From Himantopus leucocephalus (Eukaryota; Chordata; Aves; Charadriiformes; Recurvirostridae): a DNA stretch of 64,000 nucleotides. Every line of letters starts with the position of its first letter. Within the stretch, counting starts at the first letter, position 1. The stretch is from assembly GCA_003993805.1 (NCBI GenBank), contig RSEF01000003.1:42877499-42941498 (forward strand), written 5' to 3'. The translations under genes and the position numbers were made by a program. This document shows positions 48,346 to 60,708 of the stretch, one piece after another. Under the pieces are notes generated by a model. The model saw only the letters and a program-made list of their open reading frames with translations. It was not told the origin of the DNA and ran no database searches.

Positions 48346-51300
48346 GGGAATGCCTCACACTGTGGCATGCATGCACAGGGCTTTCCTCTGAGATTGCTTC
48401 AGTGCATGCAAGCTTTTGGCAACTAGTCCCATCATCCATCATCTCAGGCATGCCCAGCCCAGCCCAGCTGAGTGTCCTATGTCATTACATCCCTTCTGCT
48501 GAGGAAGCAAGCTGGAGGAAAAAAAAATTAAACAAATAAAAAAATTAAAAGAACAGGGACTAAGGGGGAAATTCAGCTCCAGGCATCTTCCCTTAGACAG
48601 GCCACGTCAGACAATCCTTCGAGCAGTCTGAGTATAGTCTATAATTTCTGAGTTGGTCAAGCCATAATAAGAGGTTGTTTTTTTCCTTTATTAAATGCTT
48701 CTATATCCCTGTTCTATAAACGGAATCACAAAATACTAGATGCAGCCAGTGCTATATGTTTGATAGGGCTTGGAGTTCTTTCAGTTTGGCTGGATAATGT
48801 CTGATGCCAATGCTTTTCCAGGTAATTTTGAGGCACATAGATTGGGTAAGCGGTAACAAATGTAACAAAAGGTCTCAGATTCCTGCTACCCAGTGCAGAA
48901 TGAAACCTTCGTTCTGGAATCTCTTTAAATCAGGACATTTTAGGCCTACTAATGTTATGTAAAGGAGAAAGCCAGATCTGAATTGTACCCAAACCTGCTT
49001 TAACCAGTGAGTTTCCTGGAACTGAGAAAATGCTCTTCTGTATTTTCTGGATTCTGAGTCCGTGACAAAATGGAAGTGGAGTGGAACTCTCACCCATGAA
49101 TGGTATTTGGAAGGACACCATAGGTTTCTGTGTTAGAGGTGCTCTAAGGATATATACAGCTACTGCTTTTTTGAACTTTTTCATTTTGCCTATTCCAGTT
49201 AATATCCGTTGATTTCTTTGGAGTAATTTCTCATTTACACTAGTACATGGTCAGCATATAGGGATATAGGAAAGACTCCAAAGAGTGTTTGGACAAAACA
49301 GAAAGGAAATAGTGTATTTTGTTCAATTCAGTGTTTTTTCAAGCTAATGTGGCTCTGTCTAAAGCAACCATCAGTAAAAGGTGGTACTCACAGCCATCCT
49401 AATCCTTGACTGTATTTTCTGTTCCATTTATGCATCGAATTCCAGTTTTGCTGCATTTCTTTCTTGAATTGTTTTGCTACTGTATAAAAGTCAATGAAGT
49501 GTTAGAAAGATAAAACTGTCCAGATATTGAAGCTCATGACAACTAAATAGATCAGCTTGATTTTTATTTTATTTTTTTTTTAAGTAGGTATTGAGCCAGT
49601 CAATGTGTTCTGTTTCCTTGCTCCGCTGAACGAGTACCACTTTGCATGTGTTAGGCTATACTGCCTAAAAGGCAAGTTGTACTGGGGACAGGTGTGTAGC
49701 TTCATCTTCCTCTGACACATTTTGAGGAAAGTATATAAAAGGAGTATCTGCCCAGAACAACTGACGGACTCAGAGGAACATTGTCAGCCTGGGAAAAACC
49801 ACATGATCCCTATTTTTTGTTTAATGTTTATTAGTATTATTTATCCCCCATTGTCTGATACAAGACAATGAAGATGAGTGCAAGTATTTATCACAACCAC
49901 GTTTTTCAGTAGGCTGTACCTAGTGAGAGACGTGATTACCTCAGTATGGTGCAGACCATATGGAGATAAGCAGTTTCACATGACAACTTCTCACTCACCC
50001 AAGAAAAGTCTCTCAGGAGAAGGGATTTTTTGAGTAAGAGGCACATAAATAACCACAAATCTGCAAAAATTCTGCTGCCAATCCCACAATTTTGTTTTGG
50101 GATTAGGTGTTCTGCCTGAGGTTTCCCCCTCATTTTCCATCTCCTTGATTTCTGAAGTCTGCCTTTTGCCTGCCTCTAGCCTCTCAATCTTTCTCCTGGA
50201 ACAAGAAAGTAAGAACAACCTTTTTGTGTCTATTCTATGTCTCTACTTCACAGGAGGAGAAAGTGCAACACAGGAGAAGAGTTGATGCCCTTCACTGCAG
50301 TTCCATGAGGAAAGAGCTAAATGCTCTTAATTGTCATAGAGCCTCTACCATTGCAAATGCTGGGACAGAGGTCTCAGTTGCTATATGTTAGGCTCATGTT
50401 CAGTATTTGATCAATAAAAGGATTTGATCACTTAACTTGATTAAACCACACGCAGACTCATGCTTTAAAGGTTCAAAATATGAATAAAAATATAAATAAA
50501 TCTTTGCAGACAGGACAGGTTGTAGTCATAAACTTGTTTTCCAGCCGTGTTCAATTTTAGGCCAACAGACTTTTTAATCTGCGGAATGCAACGCATAAGC
50601 ATTATCTTTAATAAAACCTCCTTTCTGTTCTGCTGGCCTTATACAATCAAATTTTATATTTCTCACCTGATTGAGTTCTGCTGAACAATTAGCACTGGTG
50701 GAGTGTTTTGTTTTATGCAAGTCCAAGAGAGAAATCAAGCGCTTGGGGGCCTTTTTGTTTTCTCTTCTTCTTCTTGTCCATAAAGTGAGAGAAGAGGTCT
50801 TTACTACTACATGTTCTTATGGGGCACTGGAGGTAAAATTACCATACTTTTTAAAATACACATTTTACCTGAAAATAATGTTGAAAGTGAAGGTGCTTTA
50901 AGGACTTACTCTCCCGCTCTTCACTTCTTTATTTTCAAAATTAGTGGAAAATACCAAACCATGTCATTTAGGCTGACAGTTGTTCTGTTTCCTGAACTGG
51001 AGATAATGAAACAGTGGCAGGTGTTTATAAAACCTCTTCTGCAAGCTCGTTATGATATATGCAATAATTAGCTCTCCTGGGGATGTGCTTCCCAGCAGCC
51101 TGCATAAGTGACTCACACTGACTTCAGTGGGCGCTCCCTGCAGGGAACTGGGTCCCTTTGTATAATCATGGGAAAGAAAAGCTCTGTCAGCTTTGCTTAA
51201 GGAAGGCAACTTGAATCCGTAGATAGGCTGTTTTATGTCATCCTCCCATTTTACTCAGTGCCATTGAATTCTGCCTACTCTTAATATTCTTTCAGAGATT

Positions 51301-52066
51301 CTTACCTCCCACCTCTCCCATGGTGTTTGATTTCCTCAGGTATTGTGGCCCGTGATTTTCCTTTTAGGTGCATTGTCCCCGGTGATGGTAGTATCATCCC
51401 AGAGATACCAAAACAAAACTGGTTCCTCCGGGTCTGAGAGAGTCGTCTTGTCTCCTAAAGTCATCCCATTAAATGTATCCGTTCAGAGTTTTCTCCCCCT
51501 CTTGCCTACTCCTGCCATACATTACTGCAGCTGGGATAGTTCCAGCAGATCAAATCCTGGCATATGTTGGTGTGAGAGAGCTGTCTGCTGCTTTGAGTTT
51601 TGTTTAATCCTTAGCTGTCATGCTTGCACAGTGCAGCTTGTGAGCCTGACATTTTGTGCATTGTATAAGCGACGGATGAGTCACAGAGTCAAAGTTTCAC
51701 AGGAATCTTTCCAGTAACTTCAATGGGCTTTGACTCAAGCCTCCAGCACCCTCGACTGAAACAGATGGTGTGTCTGCAGGAAAGCAGGCAGCCTGAGAGA
51801 CATCCTTTACGGCTGCATGATGTCATTGATGCCGATTTACACCAGTTGTAACTGAAACAATACTTCACACGTGTGCAAAGCCTTTCCTGAGAGTTGCCAT
51901 AAAAAGTCCAGTCCTGTTGCCCCTTTATTCTATCGTTCCACCCCTGATAGTGGGGGCTGTAAGTGATGAAGCAGCAATAGATAGTTGTGGCATAACCCGT
52001 TTCTATTACAACCTCCTCTCTGAAGCGTTGGGAACTGGGATTGGTTTAGTGCCTAAAGCTTTGGGC
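48346..52066. other. Non-coding region, no gene recognised
   Basis: AT-rich with scattered homopolymers. No exon, structured RNA or transposon identified by eye. Confidence 0.5.
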
Positions 52067-52085
52067 GGGGGGGGGGGGGGGGGGG
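52067..52085. repeat. Poly-G run (19 G)
   Basis: Nineteen consecutive G, with an ambiguous base 41 bases downstream at 52126. Probably hard to sequence; the length is uncertain. Confidence 0.9.
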
Positions 52086-55000
52086 AATGTCTAGAGATTA
52101 CTGGAGTTTTTCCTTAATGGGGTTTNTTTTAGAATTTAGTTTTAAAACATTCAACTGGGAGGGGTGAAGTGCTCTGCTAGAGATTGGCTATCTGTCATTT
52201 CTACAGAGACAAATGGAAATGCTAACATTGATTCAAAGGCAGTACAGTAAAAGTCTGTTTATCCACAACATGACCTTTCTGAAGTCACCCTGTGGTAGAG
52301 GGCGACAGCCTAAAATGTGTACTTTGGGGTACTGGAAAACCTTTAACAGTTGTGCAAGTATCACCAGATACTTCCTGTCTGTGTAGAAGTAAACCAACTC
52401 CTGTTATTAAGGTCTCATCCCAAGAGCTGATGGAGGGTAAGTCACACAGTGGTCCCTTTTGTAGCTCTGAAGCATGAAGGAAGGATATGTCCTGTAAAGA
52501 CCTATATCTGTAGGCATTCTACAAATACAGTTGCTGATTGTCTTTGAGGAGACTTCATTTTTGCTGTCTTATTCTAATTGTTTCTTTTCCAGTAAAATTC
52601 TGGAAAGGGTGATAAATTTCAGCACTTCTTATTCTGGAGAACTGAGGGCTCCCCCAGTTCTGGCTTTTTTGGCTTTGTCTGCTGGAGCTACTGATCCCCA
52701 GGCCAACATGACAGCAAAATCTCAGGAAGAAAAGCTCAGAACATTTTTATTCCTACCACCTGGCAAGGATCAGAAAGCTCTTCTACTTTGCCTTCTAAAC
52801 TGTGGTGTTGTACATAATTTATTGAGCTTGTAATTTTCAGTGAGAATGAAACTTGGGGAACTTTCAGCCCAAAAAATACAAGCAGCTGTTGGTCAAGATG
52901 TAAAATGCAAGAGTGAAAATGTAAATCTCTATATTTAAGTTTCTAAAAGTGAATGGAGGCAGCAAAATAAAACTGGCTATGTCACTGAGCACCAAGAACA
53001 AGTTCTAGTTTAACGAAATGTTCATTGTGATCAACCACTTTCGCACACTTTCTTTTCTTCTTATAACAACCACTTGCACGAGGAACTCTCTCAATGCTCA
53101 CACTTCATCAGGCTCATGTTTTAGTTTTCCTCCCATGGCAAAGAATGGGGGATAATCCTTCTTGTCAAGAGTACAAACTTAATCTCCAAATCAACAAAGA
53201 TTCCATGACTCACGAGCTTTCTCCTTTGGCCAGGTCAGCTGCTGCCAACAGCTTCCTCTCCTCTGTTCACAGCCTGCTCCACTGCAGTTGGGAGCATGGA
53301 CTGTTCATGTTGCAGCCCACTGTCTTGCTGATGATGAAAGAAGAGGGAAAACAATTTGTATGTCTCTAATAAACTGTGAGATGTGATGAAAAAAATCAGG
53401 CTTTAAGTCACCACCAGCTTTAGAAAGAGAAGTCTTCAGAGATTCTGATGTACTTCTAATGTTTAAATGAAATCAGATTACTTTTACCTTGTACTCTCCC
53501 AAATATTAATAGATTGCTTATGGTTTTCCAGGAGGAAAAGTTAATGGTTTTTGTTGGCTTTGGATGATGTTAGCTAACTAGAACTATTTAGAATTGGAGT
53601 TTGCAACAAGTATGGTGTATTTTTTTATTTATTTTTCTTAGGGAAAGTAAGGAAATTGAACAGAAAACATTGGTTTTGAACAATATATATAAAATGTCTA
53701 TCTGCATATATGCTGTCAGATATATATGTGATAATGATGAACTGAATTGCATCAGGTTTTTCCCTTCATCTATGTATGTCATTACAAATTTGGCTCAGTA
53801 CCTTATGGGAAAACTTCCTTCTTGAGTAGTATTGTGTTTTGCCAATAACTGAAGTTTTAGGATTTCTCATGCATTGCGTCAGATCTGGTTTATTGCTTCT
53901 GATCTGAAAAATTACATTTCCTATGATGTTCTTCTGCAGCCTCAATTTAAAAAGTGCGCCGCACGCAAATCTACTTGCAGATAGTCAGGGAACGTCAGTG
54001 GCGGCATACATAGTTATGGGGCAAACAGAGAGAGGAAGAAAAGAGTTACACTTTGTGAAGTCACACCTCTTCATTTCAAAAATGGTCTTGGGGGATTTCT
54101 TCAGAAATACGCTCTTATCTCAAGACACAGTTTGCTTATAGAGGGTGGTAGATGTTGGCTATATATATGTTCCCTGTTCCTGCTTTAGAGTGTAAGATCG
54201 TTTCTTCTGCTTCCTTTTGTGGCTGAAAACAAGCTGGCTCACGGATAGTCCAGCTCTGCATTCCCATTAGTAGAGATAAAGAGTGAAAAAGAAGAGGATT
54301 GCTACCCATTTCTTGCCATTCAATGACACAAACCGAGTTAGTGGTTAATGTGCAGATGTGCACACCACAGAAACATTAGGGCCAGAAGAAAATTACACAA
54401 TAAACTCTACTGAGCTGTTGGAGGCTTGTCACTTGCCAGCAGAGGAGACCCTTGGCAGCCCTTGAGGGGAGCTCTGCTGCGGTGTTCCTCTCTGCAGGAG
54501 CCACTACACTGCTCATCCTTTCTCTTGCTGTCTTTTGACTCTGCATTTGTAGGACTTCAGTGTCCAACTTCAGCAAGGATAGTTGGGCCAAGCTCTGTGT
54601 ATGAGAAAACACAAAAGGGACGTTTTTTTCCTTGCTGAAACGTATTTATTTTAGTCAACATCTCAGCAGTGATTAAGGCATGTGAAGCTCCACCTGTGAA
54701 ACCATTAAGTCCCATGGCTCTTGCTGGGGACTCACGTCAAGTGCAGCTGAGACCTTTGTAACCCACCTGTTTCTGTACACAGGGCTGTCTTATAGATAAC
54801 TGGAAGCAGCCTGACTGTCAGCTGGCCGAACTGCTGAGCAGCACAGCAAGACTTTTGGCATGCAGAAACCTGAAGTGTCCTGGAAGGTGCCCTTGCGTGC
54901 CATGCTCACATGTTCACTGTCTCTGTGGTATGGGTTAAAAGACCTACTGAACCCAGGGAGGGACAGAGCACTGTCCTCTGGCTGTGCTTCTCAATTTGGG

Positions 55001-55218
55001 CACCCCTATCTAAGACCAAACAAATAATGGCCTTTTTAGCCCTTGTGACCTGTTCAGACCCTTCAGACTTCACCAGCTTCCCTACATCTTCTCACAGAAG
55101 TTCGGCTAAATAGTACACCGGGGTTATGTTTACAGGTATAACACATCACACATGCAGAAGCAGTGCCTTCTGAGCACTCTGCTCAGGCACATGGAAAATA
55201 AGGAGGTGATTGGTGACA
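52086..55218. other. Non-coding region up to gap
   Basis: No supportable exon or transposon. Ends at a 1000-base gap. Confidence 0.5.
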
Positions 55219-56218
55219 NNNNNNNNNNNNNNNNNNNNNNNNNNNNNNNNNNNNNNNNNNNNNNNNNNNNNNNNNNNNNNNNNNNNNNNNNNNNNNNNNN
55301 NNNNNNNNNNNNNNNNNNNNNNNNNNNNNNNNNNNNNNNNNNNNNNNNNNNNNNNNNNNNNNNNNNNNNNNNNNNNNNNNNNNNNNNNNNNNNNNNNNNN
55401 NNNNNNNNNNNNNNNNNNNNNNNNNNNNNNNNNNNNNNNNNNNNNNNNNNNNNNNNNNNNNNNNNNNNNNNNNNNNNNNNNNNNNNNNNNNNNNNNNNNN
55501 NNNNNNNNNNNNNNNNNNNNNNNNNNNNNNNNNNNNNNNNNNNNNNNNNNNNNNNNNNNNNNNNNNNNNNNNNNNNNNNNNNNNNNNNNNNNNNNNNNNN
55601 NNNNNNNNNNNNNNNNNNNNNNNNNNNNNNNNNNNNNNNNNNNNNNNNNNNNNNNNNNNNNNNNNNNNNNNNNNNNNNNNNNNNNNNNNNNNNNNNNNNN
55701 NNNNNNNNNNNNNNNNNNNNNNNNNNNNNNNNNNNNNNNNNNNNNNNNNNNNNNNNNNNNNNNNNNNNNNNNNNNNNNNNNNNNNNNNNNNNNNNNNNNN
55801 NNNNNNNNNNNNNNNNNNNNNNNNNNNNNNNNNNNNNNNNNNNNNNNNNNNNNNNNNNNNNNNNNNNNNNNNNNNNNNNNNNNNNNNNNNNNNNNNNNNN
55901 NNNNNNNNNNNNNNNNNNNNNNNNNNNNNNNNNNNNNNNNNNNNNNNNNNNNNNNNNNNNNNNNNNNNNNNNNNNNNNNNNNNNNNNNNNNNNNNNNNNN
56001 NNNNNNNNNNNNNNNNNNNNNNNNNNNNNNNNNNNNNNNNNNNNNNNNNNNNNNNNNNNNNNNNNNNNNNNNNNNNNNNNNNNNNNNNNNNNNNNNNNNN
56101 NNNNNNNNNNNNNNNNNNNNNNNNNNNNNNNNNNNNNNNNNNNNNNNNNNNNNNNNNNNNNNNNNNNNNNNNNNNNNNNNNNNNNNNNNNNNNNNNNNNN
56201 NNNNNNNNNNNNNNNNNN
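55219..56218. other. Assembly gap (1000 N)
   Basis: Exactly 1000 N. The sequence immediately to its right is markedly GC-rich, so the gap may hide GC-rich DNA. Confidence 0.99.
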
Positions 56219-59200
56219 GTGCAGAGGAGATGTGGAGGCGGCCCCAGGGCTGAAGAGGCACCGAGCCACGCTGCGGGGAGCAGCGCGGGGTCTCGTTCAC
56301 CCAGGCTCAGGAAGACAAAGCGGACCACTTGAAATTCCCAGGTGTTTGGTGTCCATTAAAATCAGCGAAGATACTGTTTTCCTGCTAATACTCTGCTAAT
56401 GTGCCAGCGCTTGGGGGGTCTCATGGCAAAGAAAAATGCTGGGGATGGGTCTGTGGGAAATGGTCCCAGAGGCCTCATGCTCATGTAGAAAAGGCAGAAG
56501 GATGCCTCCTTCCCTAAGGTGCCTGCTTACAGAAATGCCATCGGAAAGTGAGGCTGGGTACCGCTCAGAAAGGCAGGTGTTGTTTTTACTCATGACACAA
56601 TGTCACTCAGCCTGTGGCCTTATTGGGTAGTTTAGGAAAATGAATACTTTTGGTCAGTACCAGCCAGCTGATCCATTCCTATTTGGAGGCAAATTTCATG
56701 CTGGAAAACGTGTGTGTAGTTAGCTGACAGAAAGCAAACAAAGGCAAAGCTTTTCTCTGTTACACAGAATGATTTTGTTGTTTAAAATTAAGCAATTATA
56801 ATGAGCTTGATTCATTAGCTCTCTTTAAAAAGTCGTACACCTTCACAGATAACCATTTTTAAATTTTAATTTCGTTTCTAAGTGACTTGGTTTGACCTGT
56901 TTTGCTAGAAATAGTAATCCTGCTCATGAATACCATCTGCCCATTCAGACTGCTCGTGTACCAAATAATATCTTCAAGGCTGGAGCTTACGGCTTTAACT
57001 ATCACATGATACACAGTCCCATGCCTCTTAATCAGAGCATCAAGTGATTTATTCAATGTGCTTTTTTATTTCCTCCCGCAGCCTGCCCTCTCAGAAGTTT
57101 CCAACAGCTCAAGGCAGCCGGAATTCACTCTCGGGGCTGTCTCCTTTCTCACTGGCAATAATTTCATAAGCAGAAGCCCTTTCTGCTTCAGCTTTCTGTG
57201 TTTGCTTCTCTCCTTGCAAACTTCCCACAAAGTGGTGAACATTGTCAGACAGAGCATGTAATTCCACAACGAATGCAGCAAGATCTCCCCTGCCTCCAGA
57301 CATTGCAACCTGCTCTAAAGGAGGAGGTCATTTATTTGTATCACACCTGGTCCAATGGGACCCTGAACGGACTGGCCTTTAGGCAGTACCGCAGTGTAAA
57401 TTTGTCTCAATCAATAGATAGACAAGATCGCATGAGTAAAACTACTTGGTGTTTCCATGTCACAATGCTATGGAAAAGCTCAGCCCGTAATATATTCGGG
57501 AACTGACATTTTTGTATTTACATGGCCATGACCTGAAAATGGCATCTCATAGGTGTGCCACGTGTCAATCAGTATGCCATGGAATGCTTACCTCAAGCTC
57601 GCCTGCGAGATGAGCAGCCACAGCGATTTAGATGCATACAGAGTATTCATTTAGTCAAATCTTCTGCTGGAAATGTTACTAGACCTAGTTACCTAAAATT
57701 TGATCCAATCACCAGACTTTAAATGCAGCATTTTATATATCAAAGGTGCTCCTGACCTTTTGCAGCTGTATTGAAAGAATGTTTCAAAGACCTATTCAAA
57801 GAACAACTTAGCCAACAATGGAGGAATATTACAGAAAGCAAGAAAAACCCAGAATGTTGGGTCCCTAATTTTAAGTGTTTGGTTTGTGTAGGACAGTGTG
57901 CAGTGTCTTCTTACTTCACATCAGCTGTAGTTAAGGTTTATGCACCAGACCCACCTTTTAAGTGAAATTGCTGTTTGCTGACAGTGCAGACCACTGTGCA
58001 TAAGCAAAGTACCAGGCAGGGATGGACAAGAGGGGATCCTGCATGACGGCGTACATGTTTCAGTGTAAGTCTGTGAGCCAAACCTTGGAGAGCAAGGGCA
58101 TGTAGTGAAGTTAGATCACCAACGCCAATTCAGCCTTCTTCTAGGCATGAAGGACAGAAAATGTCCAGGGAAGAGGATACCATGCTGTGTTCACATGGAA
58201 AATGTCTGTCCAAACACATGGCAGGTCTTGGTTTGAGTGATCAGATTAATAACAGGCAACGACATTACACCATGCTGACTCCAAAGGTCTTCTGGATAGG
58301 TCCTGTATATAAACTACATTTCCCTAACGTTGATCACAATGTGGCCTGTCTTCATCACCTCTGACAACAATTCTGGTGGTAGAATCACTGATTACGTTTC
58401 CACCAACTAACTCTCCTGGAACATCTGTGCCGCAGTCAAGGAACGACAGGCTTTCCCTTTCCCTTGAATCACTAACATACCTGTTTCTGCCTTTAATTTC
58501 CGTGTTATAGGCCTGCCTTTTCAGACCAAGGTGGTTTGTTTGTGAAAACTTTGCTTGTGAAATCAAGGGCCTTGCCACATGAAAGACTTGACATTGTGGA
58601 CAGAGACCCTGAAAGCATTTTTTCACATCTTTAAAGTTCTTACAATCCTGTAAGCTAAGGAAGCACGTCACCCACTCTTTCCTAGGGCAAACAGAGACCA
58701 GAGCTACTGAGGAAAATTTTGAAAAGCTGAACGTTGATCTCCTGACTTGTAGTCTGGGACTATAATCACAAGACCATCCTTCCTCCCATTTTAGTAATAA
58801 AATGCAGCAACCAAAACCAGAATGAAATGAGACAAAAATGTCTCTCTTTCATTGGGAATTGCTTAAATATTAAGATTAAGGATGTGGGTTGCTCTTTGTT
58901 TTTAATTTAGGTCAGGGTGAAGTTAAGAAAGAGAACTTTCTTAGCATCTCCTTTCAAAATGGATGTCTCCCTGAGTGTGCACGCTTTGATTCTGGCCATT
59001 TTATTGAAATGACAGCCTCCATCTGTGACCGAGTTGCATTGTGTTTCTCTTACGGTCCTATGAGCAGAGTACAGGAGCTGTTACACTGTACACAGGGTCA
59101 GGAGGGAGGCCGTTGCGAGAGCAGTGGAGCGTACAGCCGAGGATGCCACCCCCAGCCTCAAATGTTGCTCTGCATCTATGTGTTTTCACATTGGTGCTGA

Positions 59201-59958
59201 AGAAGCGGAGCCCTCCGGGATGAGTCATTTGTGTATCCTGTGATTGTGGTTTTGTTTATCAGCCTGCCAAGATAAAGTTTAGCATCCTTTGAAGGATGAC
59301 TAAAAATTGTCGTATGTTGCAGCTAAATCAGCATCAGCTGTCTACGTTAGTATTATCTTCTAAATTTTGTAATCTTTCTCATCCATCTCTTAGAGATTTT
59401 GTGTTAACAGAAACAAACGTCTCGCTTTCTTAAAGGGCCTGGCATTGCTACCACTGGCCGGAACAGCATTAGCGATACTGACGTGACACTTCTCGTAACA
59501 TCCAAAGTGTTAGAGCATGATTTCCTGAGTGTGTTCAGTACGAGTAGAATGTGTCAAAGCAGCTGGTATGCAGAGTGCATGCCACAGTGGAGAGCCTCTG
59601 GTCTCCAGTGTTGCCTTGTGAAAATACATATTCAGGAACTAACCTGGCAAATCAGCACCAGCATAAGCAAAACTGACCTCGCTTATAGACTGCAAGCACA
59701 TTATTCCAGATGCAAGGGTCTTTCTTCTGTCTTCACAGTGTTCTTATCAATTCTTTCTATAGTCACGGTGACTTGGACACCAGTCCCAGCTACTTGAAGC
59801 AGTAGATTCCTGTAAGTTTTCAAACGGGAGCCCTGTTACAGAACAGGAGAGAATGGAGGACTATTATCATCTGCTGGACTACTCCACTCAGTCCCTCAGT
59901 GCCAGCACCAATTTAAAGTCCTTTTCTCAGAAGACAGATGAACGTGAATGATCAGCTT
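56219..59958. other. GC-rich gap edge, then non-coding AT-rich sequence
   Basis: The first ~110 bases (GTGCAGAGGAGATGTGGAGG through CGAGCCACGCTGCGGGGAGC to CAGCGCGGGGTCTCG) are GC- and CpG-rich, then composition falls quickly. Nothing further is recognised up to the long minus-strand ORF. Confidence 0.5.
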
Positions 59959-60708
59959 TCATTTCCTGCTGGTCATGAATAGCTGAGAGACAACTGAGTT
60001 AATTTCAGGACAAGCCAGAACTGTGTAGGGAGAGCCAGAGACCCAAAGATGGTTCCTGAAATTCATAATGTTGTTGTCAGAAATCCTCAAGCGGCAGCCT
60101 AAGGGGATGGCTCCATGCTGCACCTGAAACATCTCTTTGCAACCTCTTTTAGATCCAGACCCTGACCATAAACTGAGGTTTCTGAGTCCCAAAATGAAGA
60201 ATAGCAACTGCAGAACTGCCAGATGGGGAAATGAGTGTATCTGTGTCCCCACCAGGAGCTTGGAACTACTGCACCATAGCTGCCAGTTTGAAAAGGAGCA
60301 CCATGGTGGCCACCTGGAAACTTCTATTTTCCCCTTGGCAGTATTGCTCAGACAGTGGCTTGTGGCTGAGTCCTGCATCGGGCACTGCTGCAGCATTTGG
60401 AGGCAAAGGCGAGTGAACAGCAGTGCTCCTGGGGAATGCAGGTAGATGAGCTCCCCAAGAAACCTCAACAGGAACTTAAATTGTCTGTTTGATCCTTTTC
60501 CCCTACAAACTCTGGAGAACCATAACTTATACCGATCTGTGGTGATGCAGACGTTAGGGGGCTGTTGTGGAAAGGGCTTGGACATGAATATCACATGACT
60601 GGACACACTGCATACAATAATAGTCCATATACTCTCTTTCCACTGAACTACACTGGAGCTATTGTTACTGTCTTGCTGAGCATCTGACTGAACATGTACA
60701 ACAAACAT
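59959..60708 (-). other. Unexplained 249-codon open frame
   Basis: An ATG-initiated open frame of 249 codons, the longest in the window that does not run through N. I recognise no domain. The predicted product is rich in Ser, Cys and Trp, begins MFVVHVQSDAQQDSNNSS, and has a hydrophobic stretch LAVLQLLFFILGLRNLSLW near residue 170. No promoter, splice sites or codon-use signal distinguishes it, and a shorter open frame overlaps on the plus strand. It could be chance, a decayed processed copy or a lineage-specific gene; the evidence does not decide. Listed as an open frame, not as a gene. Confidence 0.3.

Noticed and set aside
55130..56399. Open frames of 347-415 codons on both strands across 55.1-56.4 kb.
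   Set aside because: They run through the 1000-base N gap and carry no sequence information.
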